The position numbers were made by a program, and so were the translations under genes. Source: Amphimedon queenslandica (Eukaryota; Porifera; Demospongiae; Haplosclerida; Niphatidae). Taken from it: a stretch of 31,560 nt of DNA. This document shows, one piece after another, positions 10,401 through 23,283 of the stretch; position 1 is the first letter of the stretch, and each line of letters opens with the position of its first letter. The notes under the pieces were generated by a model, which was given only the letters and a program-made list of their open reading frames with translations, was not told the DNA's origin and made no database searches. Location: positions 139,354 through 170,913 of the forward strand of contig NW_003546308.1 of the NCBI RefSeq assembly GCF_000090795.2. Reading direction: 5' to 3'.

Positions 10401-13400
10401 CCCATTATTGACGACAGTATGGGCGAGACTAAAGGTCCCTCAATGCTGAGAGGATTCCTTCCTGTAGCGCTCCACCCGACCAACAGTGGACCATATCTAC
10501 TCATCAAGAGGATCGAAGATGATCAAACATTCTTTGTGTGTACTTCGGGCACGTCCTCGGGCTTGATTCAAAGTTCGTCTTTCGTTGCTACGGGTGGGCG
10601 AGACACAAAGCCTCAAAAATGCACGCTAGAGGAAGAGAGTTGTCACGCTTACGAGTGTGCTCTGGAGGCTTGTCCCAGTCTTTTACCTGCTCCCACTGAG
10701 AGGGCTGTCCCTAAGCATGCCGGGAGGAAGAGGAGAAGGAAAGGAACTCAAACGAGTAATAACGAGACACTTTCTGTTCCTACTCCTCCAGTTCTTCATA
10801 AAACAGCTTCAATCATTGACATGTATAACTCTGAGGTTCTCTGCATTAAGGACGTTCACGGTGTTCTCATTCCCATTCCGCCCGGACTCAAACTCAAACC
10901 GGATCCTCCTCGGTACCTGGATCATCTTGCTGGCTGGTTTCCAAACAGTGATCCCGTGCTCTATAATTCTTATCATTCTCTGATGTCCCGTCAGTATATG
11001 CTCAATAAAAATAAGAACATGATCATGTTGCTAGTTGGTAAGCTACCAGATGATCCAGTAAAGTAATGTACATTGTACACATAATAGTTTATCAGAAATA
11101 GCTTTGACAAATGGTCACACGAACCCCCAATTTTTATGACATTTTTGAGCCAGTTCTTCTTACGTTTTATTTATTAATTTTTATCAGCTAGTACATGTAA
11201 ATGTATATAGTGTATAAACCTACATGTATGTACATGTACACGTACATGTATTTTTTCTAAAAATTGTCTTTGAATTCTTTCTCCTCCCCTCTCTCCTGCA
11301 GTTCCCATTAAACAGACCCTGTTGCCTTCAGTAATGAAAATTGATACGATTTCCGTTGAGAGAATAGTCCGCTCTATCTCAAACACCACGCCCCCAACTG
11401 ACCACTCCTCCTCGTCTCCCCCAACAACTAATGGCGGAGACAGTCCCCCAGCACCAAAGAAGCCAGCCCTGGAGCCTGTGGCCGACGTTGAAATGATGGA
11501 ATCAAAAACCTCTGAACTTGAGCCGTCCTCGATGAACGTTGATACCGAGGATTCCAAACCCTGTTCCAGTCCTGGTATGGGTCTGAGTCTCTCTCCTTCA
11601 GTATTGTACGAGTATACTGCTCACAATTATAATGTGATGCACGTTTGTGTGGCCAGGAAGGACAGGGACGATGATGGATCCAATAAGCAATTCATACCTT
11701 ATAAAGGTGAGGGACTAGTGCCATTAAAATTGAACATTAATAAAATTAATGTACTAATGTACATATGCACAATGTACATGTACATGTATATGCTACATAA
11801 AACACATGTACATGTACATGTATCAGCGCATTGTCATTCATACATACATGTAAATGAACTATGATTCACAAAATACAAATAACATTGAGTGTACATGTAC
11901 ATTTTCTATTAATTTTTCCTGTATCCTTTCCACAGGTGATAATGGAGCTAATTATCAGAGTCTCACAGCTTACCCAGAGTATCGTGACACCAGTTTTGAG
12001 GAGCTGAGGACCAACTACTACAATAAAGGAGGAGGCTATGAGATATCCCCCGACATGAAGAGGGATTTCCAGGACCTTGCTTATGCTCAGGTCATGATGC
12101 TGGACACCTTCCTCTCTTCTGAGACCATCAGGAATGACGTCATTAGACTGGTGAGTCATGCATGTACAATGTGTAGGTTAATTTTTGAGTAACTTAAAAA
12201 ATTCATAAAAAATCTAATTTTGATCAGAATCAGCTCAAACTTGCTACACAACATAAGAACATGTATATGCATCAGAAAACATTATAAAATTAAAGAATTC
12301 TCACCTAGTCATTTTTGGTGAAATTTGGCCAGTGACCCTGTACTATAGTACAGGGACTTTGGCCCGATTTTTGAGCAACTTTAAAAATTCATAAAAAATC
12401 TAATTTTGATTGGAATCAGCTCAAACTTGCTACACAACATAAGAACATGTATATGTATCAGAGAAAATTATAAAAATGAAAAATTCTCTCTGAGTCATTT
12501 TTGGTGAAATTTGGCCAAATACACTGTACTATAGTACAGGGGCTTTGGCCTGATTTTGAGCAACTTAAAAATTTTTTTAAATTAATTGTCTTTTTATTTG
12601 TTTTTCTTTTCCAGTTACGTCAGAAGAATGCTTTTGGTGAGACCCCATTCATGACAGCCATTGCCTATCAGAATTTCACCGGAGCCTACAAGATACTAGT
12701 CTTCATAGATGAGCTGGAATCATCCTCTGTCTCCCCCTCCCCCCTCCTCACTGAGGCCTGTCTCTCCAGAAACAGAGCAGGCATGACACCAGTACAACTC
12801 TTCTTTGCTAGCTACAGCACTTGCTACGACATTCAACAGATGAAGCTCTACATATCAAGTCTCCCTCTCGGCTACACTGCTCAGCAGCTCCTCTCTCTTT
12901 TTAAAGAGTTCTATCCGTCCGTTTATAAAGCCGAGATCACTCGTGATTATGATGACGATGATGTTGTTGATCCGCCGGACGAGGCCAGTGACCCGGAGTC
13001 GGACGACGGAGGAGAGGGTGGGGAGCAGGGTGCACCTGCTACTGCCAGCGCTCCTCCTCGTGTTCCTCAAGCACAGAGAAGAGGGACTAACTTACATGCT
13101 ACACCTTTAATGGATAATATACCGTTCCGTGGTATGGTCTACTTCAGTGATATTTATCAGCTAAGAGCAGCTCATCTCGAGATGCAGGATTTCAGAGTCT
13201 TTGCTAATTATTCCAATTCCCGTGCTGGTAGTTTTGGTCAGGCTCATTCCGTTAGTTTTCTTGCCGTTGGATTGGAGCCTGATGAGGCGTGCGAGGAGCA
13301 AGGAGATACCGACGGGGCTTTCCCCACTCTACTGGACGTGGGTCATGGGGTAGTGTCGAGGGTAACGCCTGCTAGACGCTCAAGAACTGGAGGGCTGAGA

Positions 13401-16400
13401 GTTGGTTGGGGTACCTCTAAACCTCCTCCTAATGTTGAAGCAAAGAAAGAACTTAGAAAAAAGGTTAATTTCAATGCATGCATTGTGTACTTGGTAATGC
13501 AATGCTGGAAATAAAATTATTTTGAGAAATGAAACTAGCTTGCACGAACATTGTACTACATGTACATCTACATGTACATGTATGTGTAAAATGCAATAAT
13601 TGGTTTATTTTCAATTTAAGCATCTCAAAGATTATAAAGAAATTCCTAAATCTCCATTACTTTATTTTACTTTATTTTTGCATCTTCTTTATAGAGAGCC
13701 TCGGCAGGACTCAGAGAAGCTTGCAATATTTTATGTTCCTTTCTCTCAAGGACCGAGTTTGCTACAGCACTGGATAAGAATGGTGAGTCAGTCCTAGCCT
13801 CGCTCATTCACAATCAACGTTGTGTCGATTTGTTCAAGTACCTCTCCTGTGCCCCTTCTTACCCTCGCTATCGCAAGCCACTCATTCCTTCTAAGCCGGA
13901 AATACCCTTCAATGAGCCACTAGAGCTCGTAAAATCTGACACGCCCACTTCCGATAAACCCGAAGACCCTGAGAATCCATCTTCTAGTCTGTGGAGACCA
14001 TTTGGGTCCGAGCCCACGCCAAAGACTGTCGTCTTGAGTTTCGGAGAAGGAGCTGCTGCTTTTACCGAAAAGTCCGAAACTCTTCCCTCGTTTACAATTG
14101 AGACTTCAGTACAGCCTCCTTGCAAGAACTATGACACTTGTTTCTTACACGGTATTGATCATTTGAACGGCTACGATCTACTCCACAATACCTTCATGAC
14201 CTGGCCGGCTCAGGTTACGACTGTCTTAGGCTTCAACGCATTCAAGCACCATGATACTTGGCCAACCCCAATATCAGTTCAGAAGCTCGACTGTTTCGTC
14301 AAGCGACTCCTTGTAAGCAACGAAAACAGCTTTGCAACTGCTTTTTTGTACACCATGAGTCAAAAGATTAACGCTCTTTTGGTGGAGGGAGTTGATATCC
14401 TCCCTATCTATGAGAAGGGTGGTAATCTTGATGGTATGAATGAGAAGAACCTCCCTATGTATGTGGCTGTGAGATACCTTGGATCGCTGGTTAGAGCACT
14501 GTCCCTGGAGCACAGTAGGGTGAAGGGTACACTGGTCGAGCTCCCTCCTAGCAGAGAACTGCCTGACAGATTGAGGAGTCAAGAGATTAAAGGGAAACTG
14601 GTTCATGAGACTATGAAGTAAGTTATTATTAGGAGAGAAAGGGAAGGACTGAGCATATACATACACTACATGTATACATGTACAGTAAAGATATCATAAC
14701 ATGGAGAACTAGTGTCTACTCAAAATAATTGAATTAGCATGTACACATACATGCAGTTACAGTAACACCTTAGTTTTGTACATGTATTCATGTATAATAT
14801 GTTCCAATGTTTAGAGTTTAGACTTGAGTTGTTTTTCATGTTCATGTATAGTTTCATTTTATTTGTTTTCTTTTCATTTTCCTTTACCTCTTCCTCTTTC
14901 TCTCTCTAGAAAATCCCTCACTTCCTTTTCGTGGCTTGCCATTGAGGCAATGGCCAAAGCAGCAGAGACAGCATGTCTGCCGGTCAGGATGGGCGTGGCA
15001 AAGCCTTTTGGAGCAAACTCTGTGACATGCGAGTACCAAACATCAACAAGAGCCTCATCCTCATCTCGTGCCGTGGGAGACAAGAGCAAGCACAGGAGCC
15101 TTGCACAACAGTTCCACATACGGACAGCAGTTCGTAACACTGAGAACTCAGGGAAGACATCTTCAATATCAAGTCTACCTGAGTTAGGTATTAGACTAGT
15201 ACCGAGACAGCATGTGAACCAGTCAGGACAGGGAGAGGAGCACGAGGAGTTTGGTATGGATCTGTCGGACTCTGAGCTCCCTGGATCAGAGTTAGGTAAT
15301 GATAGTTTTGATGCTGCGAATCAGCGAGGGAACCAGTCAAATTCGAGGATGTATGGGACTCAGCTTGACCTCTACGAGCACGATACCATGTCTCTCATTA
15401 ACAGCAGTAGCTCAGAGGACGAGGACGACCCATTTGCCGATATAATGGACGGTGGGTTAGGCACGCACCGTGGACGAAGGGGAAGGAGAGACGGAGATGA
15501 TGGGATGGACGGGATGTACCCATACGCCTGGGCCCTTGATGGACGGAGGATAGGGGAGAACACACCTGTTGTGAGACCCTCTTCACCTACTTCAAGCTTT
15601 GTAAGTAAACAGTCTGTATAGTACGTAATTTGTATTTTAAAAATATTATAATTAATAATGTACATGTACTATACATATTGCATTATTTTTTAATATTTTA
15701 TTTTATTCACAGTTTGGTCAGACGGAGATAACCACGCCCCTCAGCACTATCCCCAGCATTAGATTTGGTTCTGGGTTCCTTGCTCGTACTTTTGCTCGTA
15801 TTATAAAGGACCTCGTCCTCATTGTAGTCAGACTCTGCACAAGCAAAAGACCACCACTGGTAAAGAGAGAGAGAGAGAGAAAGAGAGAGATTACTACTAC
15901 TAGATATTATTAGACTACCGTATAGCTGGTTTATTTCGTGTGGAATTAATTTTCGTGCAGGCTCAAATCCACTAAAATTAATTCCACTAAATTTTATTAA
16001 AACCAATTAAATATTAACAAAAATTTAGCAAGGCACTAAAATTAATTCTAATGAAAATTTAAGCAACAAAAATTTGAGGCCACAAAATAAACCAGCTATA
16101 CGGTATTAGATATATACATGTACATGTACATGTACATGTATATGTACATGTAGATATTACTATTATCTACTGTTAGATATTAGGTGCTGTTGTTATACTG
16201 TATGGCTTATTGTACATGTAATAGCAATCTACATTGTATTATGAGAAGATTAAGAGCTACATGTAGATTGAGCTGAATACTTTGTTACTATTACCATTAT
16301 GTGCTTATACTTTCTTTCTCTCTATTAGTATTTAATGGAGTTGCCCCGTCATACTATTCAGAAGTTACTCCAGTCAACTCTGAACACGCTAGAGAAGACT

Positions 16401-19334
16401 TGGTCCTGGGTAACTGATGTACTGGACGTTGCTGAAGGACAACTGCACCAAGGAAAATCCTTTGATACACAAGTAATTTACTAATAATATACTAGTAGTA
16501 TACCAATAATATACTGATAGTATACTAACGAATGCATATACATATAGTGACTATAAAGTAAAGGAGTTTTAAATAATAATGTATTTTAATGGTTTGTAAG
16601 TAGTTTACTATAGTTTTACTGATATTGATAATTTACTAATAATTTACTGATAATTTACTAATAGTTTACTGGTTTAATTTTTATTTCTTACTATAGCGTT
16701 ACGTTGCCACATTGAGAGGTAGTATAAGAGCCTTATCATCATCAGCTTCACCCTCAGTTGTTCAGAGGATAATAAACAGAACGGCAAATAAAAGTTTCAT
16801 TGGTTCCACTCCAGGGGAATACATGGCATATCTACTGCAGTGTCAGGCCAAGGGGAATAATGAAGGAACTATACCTGTCATTGATTTATATGGGTAAGAG
16901 TCTACTGTACCTGTACAGTAAGGTGGGGAAATGGTGAGAAGAATACAATGTAAAATATACATGTATTTGTATTTACTTTGTGTGAAAAGTTTTAGCTGAT
17001 TTTGATCGAAATTGTTTTTTTTAAAGTTGCTCAAAAATCAGGCCACAGTCCCTGTACTATAGTACAGGGATTTTAGTCAAATTTCACCAAAAATGAAAAG
17101 TAGAGAATTCTCCCATTTTTATAATTTTTTTCTAATACATATACATGTTTTTATGTTGCATAGCAAGTTTGAGCTGATTCTAATCAAAATTAGATTTTTT
17201 ATGAATTTTTAAAGTTGCTCAAAAATCGGGCCAAAGTCCCTGTACTATAGTACAGGGATTTTAGCCAAATTTTGCCAAAAATGAAAAGTAAAGAATTCTC
17301 CATTGTTATAATTTTTTCTGATCCATATACATGTACTTATGTTGCGTAGAAAGTTTGAGCTGGTTGTGATCAAAATTGGATTTTCTGTGAATTTTAAAAA
17401 CTCCATGCTAATCAATGTTGAATATTTTCTATTAATTTTTCTCCTAGTTATGAACATGTGGTATACATTCTTGATGCACTTCTCTATACTCTTGGTACGT
17501 GGCCGAAACCAGAGACACAGTTCATCCTTAAAGACCCTCTTTCACCAGAAGAGCAGAGAGCCCTCGACGAAAAGGAGAAACAAGAGAGAGAAAAGAAGGA
17601 GAGAGAGGAGAGGGAGAGGAAGGAGAGAAGAGAGAAGGAGAGAATCACAAGAGAGAAGAAGATCAAAGAAGGTCGTGACCCTGATGAGATTGACCTCTCA
17701 GAGCCGCTCTTCATAAGAACGGAATCAGAGGACGAGCGTACTCAGAGATACAACGCTGAGTTCTTTCGTACGGCCTCAAGTCCCGTGGCTCCAAAAGGTC
17801 CTTTTGAAGAGGCCTTCCCTCTCGCTAAACAGCCTCACTTGCTCCAACCATACGCTTTGAAAGAGCAGCTGTTTGCTAGCAATCAAGATCAGGAGATGAA
17901 GGACGAGGATACTCCTGACACATCATCTCTCCCTGTCTCATACTTACTACTACAAAATAGGTATGATACCACAATGATAGTCTATAATGTACATGTACTG
18001 AATGCACAATTATTGTGATTAAAATTAAAGATTTATTTCACTGTTGAGTCTTTGTTATATTGTGTATTTTTCTATCTAATCCAGAGAGATCCCTCACCCC
18101 ATCACTCTCTCATGGACTATGGATGATGCCCTGATAAGATGGAACACTTCAGTCAGTGTCTTTGCTCACATATTCCTTGCTGAAGGCCCTGGAAGTGAGA
18201 GCTGTAATTTCCTTGACACTAGAGCTGGGTTTGCTAGTCGAATGGCGAGATTTAGACATCAGGTTAAATGCATCTCCCTCACTTTTGTCTTTCTTGTGTT
18301 ATTCTATTATTTTAATTGTCTCTTATCAATTCTTTTTTAGGTGTCTCAGTTATTTGAGTCCACGCAGGGCGGGAGGAGTGACTGGGCCTCTGTCTCTAAC
18401 ACTCTCTCGATTCGAGTTCGTCGCGATCATCTCTTAGAGGATTCACTAGAGTGCCTCGGACATGTGAGTGTTGACTCCACCCATCAATTAACTACGTGTG
18501 CTTGTTATTCATTTTGTAGCTCACCAAGTTTCATTATAGTCAAGTGAGGGTTAAGTTTGAAGGTGAGGATGGATCTGGTCCCGGAGTCAATAGAGGCTTC
18601 TTTGCATCTCTTGCTAATGCACTCAAGAACAGCGACATGGTTAGTGTATGTTACTATTAATAGAACACGGCTACTATTAATAAAACGCAGTTACTATTGA
18701 TAAAATTGGACTTGATGTACAGTGCTAAGCAATAATCATTTTAGTAATAATTTTTATAGTCATTGTGTCTCCTTTTTTTAATGCTCTGAAATCTGAGTCT
18801 TAACTATTTTTTCTTTATTTTCTATCATAGAGTGTTCCACCATGTAACAAGCTAGGCGGTCTGTTCTATCAGCCTGGTAAAGAGCCAGAGCAGTCCGGAC
18901 TCTATTCTCCTCTTCCTCTTGTCCTTCATCCAACAATGTCTTCAACAAAGTCGTCGATTCTTCGTAGCCAGAGGTCTAGCTTGTTCAGAGCCATCGGCCG
19001 GTTTTTAGGTCTCTGCTTCTGGTTCAAGCACACCATACCGTTCATGCTCTGCCGCCATGTTTGTAAATACTTATTGGATAGGTGAGAGAGAGTAAAAAAA
19101 GAGCATTATTTGATATTTTTATTGTATATTATTCTTTAATTAGGGACTTTGCTTGGCATGATTTGGCTTTTTATAATGCTGATCTTTATGACGGGCTCCG
19201 TCGGATGATGATTGATGCTAAAAGTGGCAAAACAAAAGAAGAATTCCACGCAATTTACTGCTGCTACTTCGAGGTAAGAAAAAAAATGGTAAACAAAAAA
19301 AAGAAAAAAAAAGGTAACGCACCTGGGTGGGCTC

Positions 19335-19385
<51 letters not shown>

Positions 19386-20334
19386 AGATGCTACCTGGGA
19401 GTGTTGGTTATATTTTTTATTTTTATAGGCTCCAGTATGTGCTCACAAAATAGGAGTTCAAAACCCTGAGAATGTTTTTAAAGACCTAATACCAGGTGGA
19501 TCAAAGATCCCAGTCACACCAGAGCGTGTTGAAGAATATGTTCGGTAATAATTAACAAAAATATACTTCTCTAACTGTCTCTTTTAGCCTGTATGCTATG
19601 CATGTGATGTTAATATGTGTACGAGAAGAGCTAATGGCAATGAGAAGTGGCCTACTGGACATTATACCTTCAGAACTATTGATAGGACTCACAGCTGAAG
19701 TAGAATAGATTGTGTATTTGTATGTTCTCTATCTGCCACTCTCTTCTTTTCTCTTATTCTAGGACTTTCAACTCCTCTTATCAGGCGATTCTGCTAATAT
19801 ATCACTCCAGAGGCTCAAATCTGTCATGAAGTTCAATCACACTCATGGTCGCCCCGCTACCATCTGCGATAGATTTGAGAAGTAATTGTCCTATTAATAC
19901 TATTATTATAATTATCATCATAACATGTAATATAAAATATTGACATTTAGGACAGATGTTATTGTTTTTTGTTGTTTGTTTCGAATTCAATGTTTATTGT
20001 TTCTAGAATGTTCTGGAGGGTTGTGAGTCATATGAACAATAATCAGAGACAGCAGTTGTTGTACTTTGCTACTGGTAGTGCGTCCCTACCAGCAACCAAT
20101 GACCAAGAGCCTTGTAAGTACATCCCTTTACACATGTGGCTGGCATTGGCTGCTAAATACAATCCATCAATTGCCAAGCTTAACTTCTGCCAATATCCTG
20201 GCTATTATAGTACATGTATATTCATGATCATGTACACTTGATTGTCACTTGTACAGTATTAATGTTGTCCTATTGTGCATGTACTTGTTTTATAGAATGC
20301 CTTGATTCATCTCTCTCTCTCTCTCTTCCTTTCT

Positions 20335-20369
<35 letters not shown>

Positions 20370-20541
20370 TCTAGCCTCAATAATTATCAACATTGATGTC
20401 ATTGGTGGTAGTAACGTAGAGTCGCTCCCAGTTGCCTCTACCTGCAGCCTGCGTATGTCCATCCCCTTGTACCCTTCATATAACATTTTGAAAAAGAAAC
20501 TAATGCAAGCCATTCAGTGTCAAGCATATGGTCTAGGTTAA
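7495..20541 (+). CDS. UBR5: UBR5-type HECT E3 ubiquitin ligase without UBR box, MLLE or evident UBA
   Basis: HECT ubiquitin-protein ligase. Exons: 7495-8349, 8883-9144, 9301-9451, 9770-11037, 11302-11706, 11936-12150, 12615-13463, 13695-14617, 14910-15600, 15713-15859, 16329-16472, 16697-16893, 17448-17960, 18085-18262, 18341-18463, 18520-18639, 18831-19081, 19144-19273, 19429-19544, 19588-19699, 19763-19881, 20007-20113, 20375-20541; 8043 nt, 2680 aa, all phases consistent. Animal UBR5 blocks: CLLKDGRACR near residue 67, RCC1-like propeller (GGKVYWWG), FGETPFMTAI, ETACLPVRMGVAKP, QPHLLQPYALKE, LFYQPGK, WHDLAFYNADLYDGLR, KIPVTPERVEEYVR, and catalytic Cys2649 in VASTCSLR, 31 residues from the end as in human UBR5. 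A charged ER/K-rich helix lies near 2073-2115. The cysteine-rich UBR box expected in exon 7 is absent (three Cys in 283 residues). The MLLE insert of the HECT N-lobe is absent at the exon 16/17 junction. I see no UBA in exon 1. Confidence 0.93.
8350..8882 (+). other. UBR5 intron 1, nothing recognised
   Basis: A 533-nt intron with canonical GTAAGA donor and TTTTTAG acceptor. It holds a few ACATGTA hexamers; I see no gene, hairpin or repeat family in it. Confidence 0.7.
12178..12580 (+). repeat. Repeat family A, about two tandem units in UBR5 intron 6
   Basis: Units start with (A/G)ATTTTTGAG(T/C)AACTT at about 12180, 12367 and 12552, giving a period near 186 bp. Each contains CAGCTCAAACTTGCTACACA and TTTTTGGTGAAATTTGGCC. 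Perfect palindromes lie at 12336-12355 (CCCTGTACTATAGTACAGGG, 20 bp) and 12524-12539 (16 bp of the same core). It fills most of the intron 12151-12614. Confidence 0.88.
15916..16105. mobile_element. MITE-like TIR element, copy 1 (UBR5 intron 10)
   Basis: About 190 bp with terminal inverted repeats: the left end begins TACCGTATAGCTGGTTTATT and the right end is its reverse complement, about 25 bp with one mismatch. TA flanks both ends, as expected for a TA target-site duplication of Tc1/mariner-like or similar elements. The interior is AT-rich, non-coding and largely self-complementary (TTAATTTT...AAAATTAA blocks), so it could fold as a long hairpin. It shares CCGTATAGC termini with 30389-30597. 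Confidence 0.8.
16114..16152. repeat. (TGTACA)n tract
   Basis: A run of tandem TACATG units directly after the TIR element. It is the longest of many tracts of the self-complementary hexamer TGTACA/ACATGT; others are at about 5313, 11220, 11768, 11806, 13556, 27832 and 29845. Confidence 0.85.
16985..17400 (-). repeat. Repeat family A, about two units, reverse orientation (UBR5 intron 12)
   Basis: The same family as 12178-12580 but inverted relative to the window. Two perfect 20-bp palindromes CCCTGTACTATAGTACAGGG lie at 17050-17069 and 17238-17257, 188 bp apart. Each is followed by the CACCAAAAATGAAAAGTA or GCCAAAAATGAAAAGTA phrase, and units are joined by GTAGAAAGTTTGAGCTG-like sequence. 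It occupies most of the intron 16894-17447. Confidence 0.88.
19295..19312 (-). terminator. RNA polymerase III terminator of the tRNA gene
   Basis: Read on the minus strand, runs of nine and eight T begin 6 nt after the 3' end of the tRNA at 19319. Such T runs are the standard Pol III stop signal. They support an independently transcribed tRNA gene rather than a SINE remnant, which would have an A tail at this end. Confidence 0.75.
19319..19391 (-). tRNA. tRNA-Asn (anticodon GTT)
   Basis: 73 nt on the minus strand, inside UBR5 intron 18 and antisense to it. The acceptor stem GCATCTG pairs with CAGGTGC (one G-T pair). The D-arm GCGC..GCGC, anticodon stem TTCGG/CCGAA with loop CTGTTAA (anticodon GTT) and T stem GGTGG/CCACC with TTCGAGC loop all fold. 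The A box TGGCGCAATCGG and B box GGTTCGAGCC match Pol III consensus. No intron. CCA is not encoded, as usual in eukaryotes. Confidence 0.97.
20311..20374 (+). repeat. (CT)n polypyrimidine tract at the last UBR5 acceptor
   Basis: Two long CT runs broken by short T-rich pieces lead straight into the CTAG acceptor of the final UBR5 exon. The tract doubles as a very strong polypyrimidine signal. Confidence 0.8.
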
Positions 20542-21071
20542 TTACCAATTACTTTATTATTATTATTATTTAATATTATTATTATTATTATTATTAATGT
20601 TATTAAATTAAATTAAATTAAAACACAACCCCTACTTATAATTTTAATTATTATCATTATTGTTGTTGTGAAAACTTTTTTGTAATTTTGGAGAAGACAA
20701 AGTCATTTTTGAAGACTGACCAAACGTTTTGTAATTGGTTGGTTGGGTAGGCTTAGCTCTAAGCTGACATGTCTATTCACAAGTGCAGCTTGTCTCAAGT
20801 TGAATCCTTTAGTTCCACTAGTGAATAAACAAATTTTAGTAAGTAGATGTGTGTTTATAATTATTATGTCTCATTAAACATTAGTCATTCCTGTATTTTT
20901 GGATATCTATTGTGTTAAGATCAATAGTTATTATGATGGATTATCATAAACTAAATCAACAGCAAAAAGGAGGGGAGATCAACAAAAACAACAATGATTC
21001 AACAACTATTAGTGTCAAACAATAACTAGTTAACTGCAATGCACTCAACTGCAAGTCACACATTCAAAAGT
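20542..21071. other. Convergent 3' intergenic region, UBR5 / cathepsin D
   Basis: 530 bp between two converging stop codons. It contains (TTA)n at 20555-20600, AATTA-rich sequence, and a plus-strand AATAAA at 20824-20829 that could serve UBR5 polyadenylation. I see no gene here. Confidence 0.6.
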
Positions 21072-22909
<1,838 letters not shown>

Positions 22910-23283
22910 TCTTTTTTGAAGAGAAAGAATAGCTGGCTTGTTACAACTTACAAGAACAACTCAACAAGAAGTCATGTGCTTGAAATCGGCTTTTAATTAA
23001 TTAATTTAATTAATAAGATCACGTGTTAAGAGTGAACGAAAAAATCCTGATAAATAAATCCATACTTTTTTGTAAAATCAAATTAATTTAATGTTTAGAT
23101 GGAAGATGAAGAGTGTATGTTGTCATAGATTTAATGCACTATGATATTGTAGACATAATAAATAATGTAGATCTAATTTTAGCTGCTCAATGGCAGGCGG
23201 ATGTCTTCCATTGGCTCTGTTGCGCTAAATGTACATTGAAAGTTGAATTTTAATTCTAAAGAATAGTTATATATAAAATAATA
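22910..23283. promoter_or_regulatory. Cathepsin D upstream region with E-boxes
   Basis: 374 bp between the cathepsin D ATG and the ING stop, both genes on the minus strand. It holds TCATGTG at 22972-22978 and CACGTG at 23020-23025 (within ATCACGTGTT), which resemble CLEAR/E-box sites of lysosomal genes. AT-rich TTAATTAA runs lie between them. The remainder is probably ING 3' UTR. Regulation by a TFEB/MITF-type factor is inference. Confidence 0.45.

Noticed and set aside
11854-12192. Separate small gene
   Set aside because: The frame is UBR5 exon 6 (11936-12150) with intron read-through at both ends.
19281-19391. tRNA-derived SINE
   Set aside because: The A run is upstream of the tRNA 5'-to-3' direction on the plus strand, so on the tRNA strand it is a T run. 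Stem pairing is intact and no SINE body follows.
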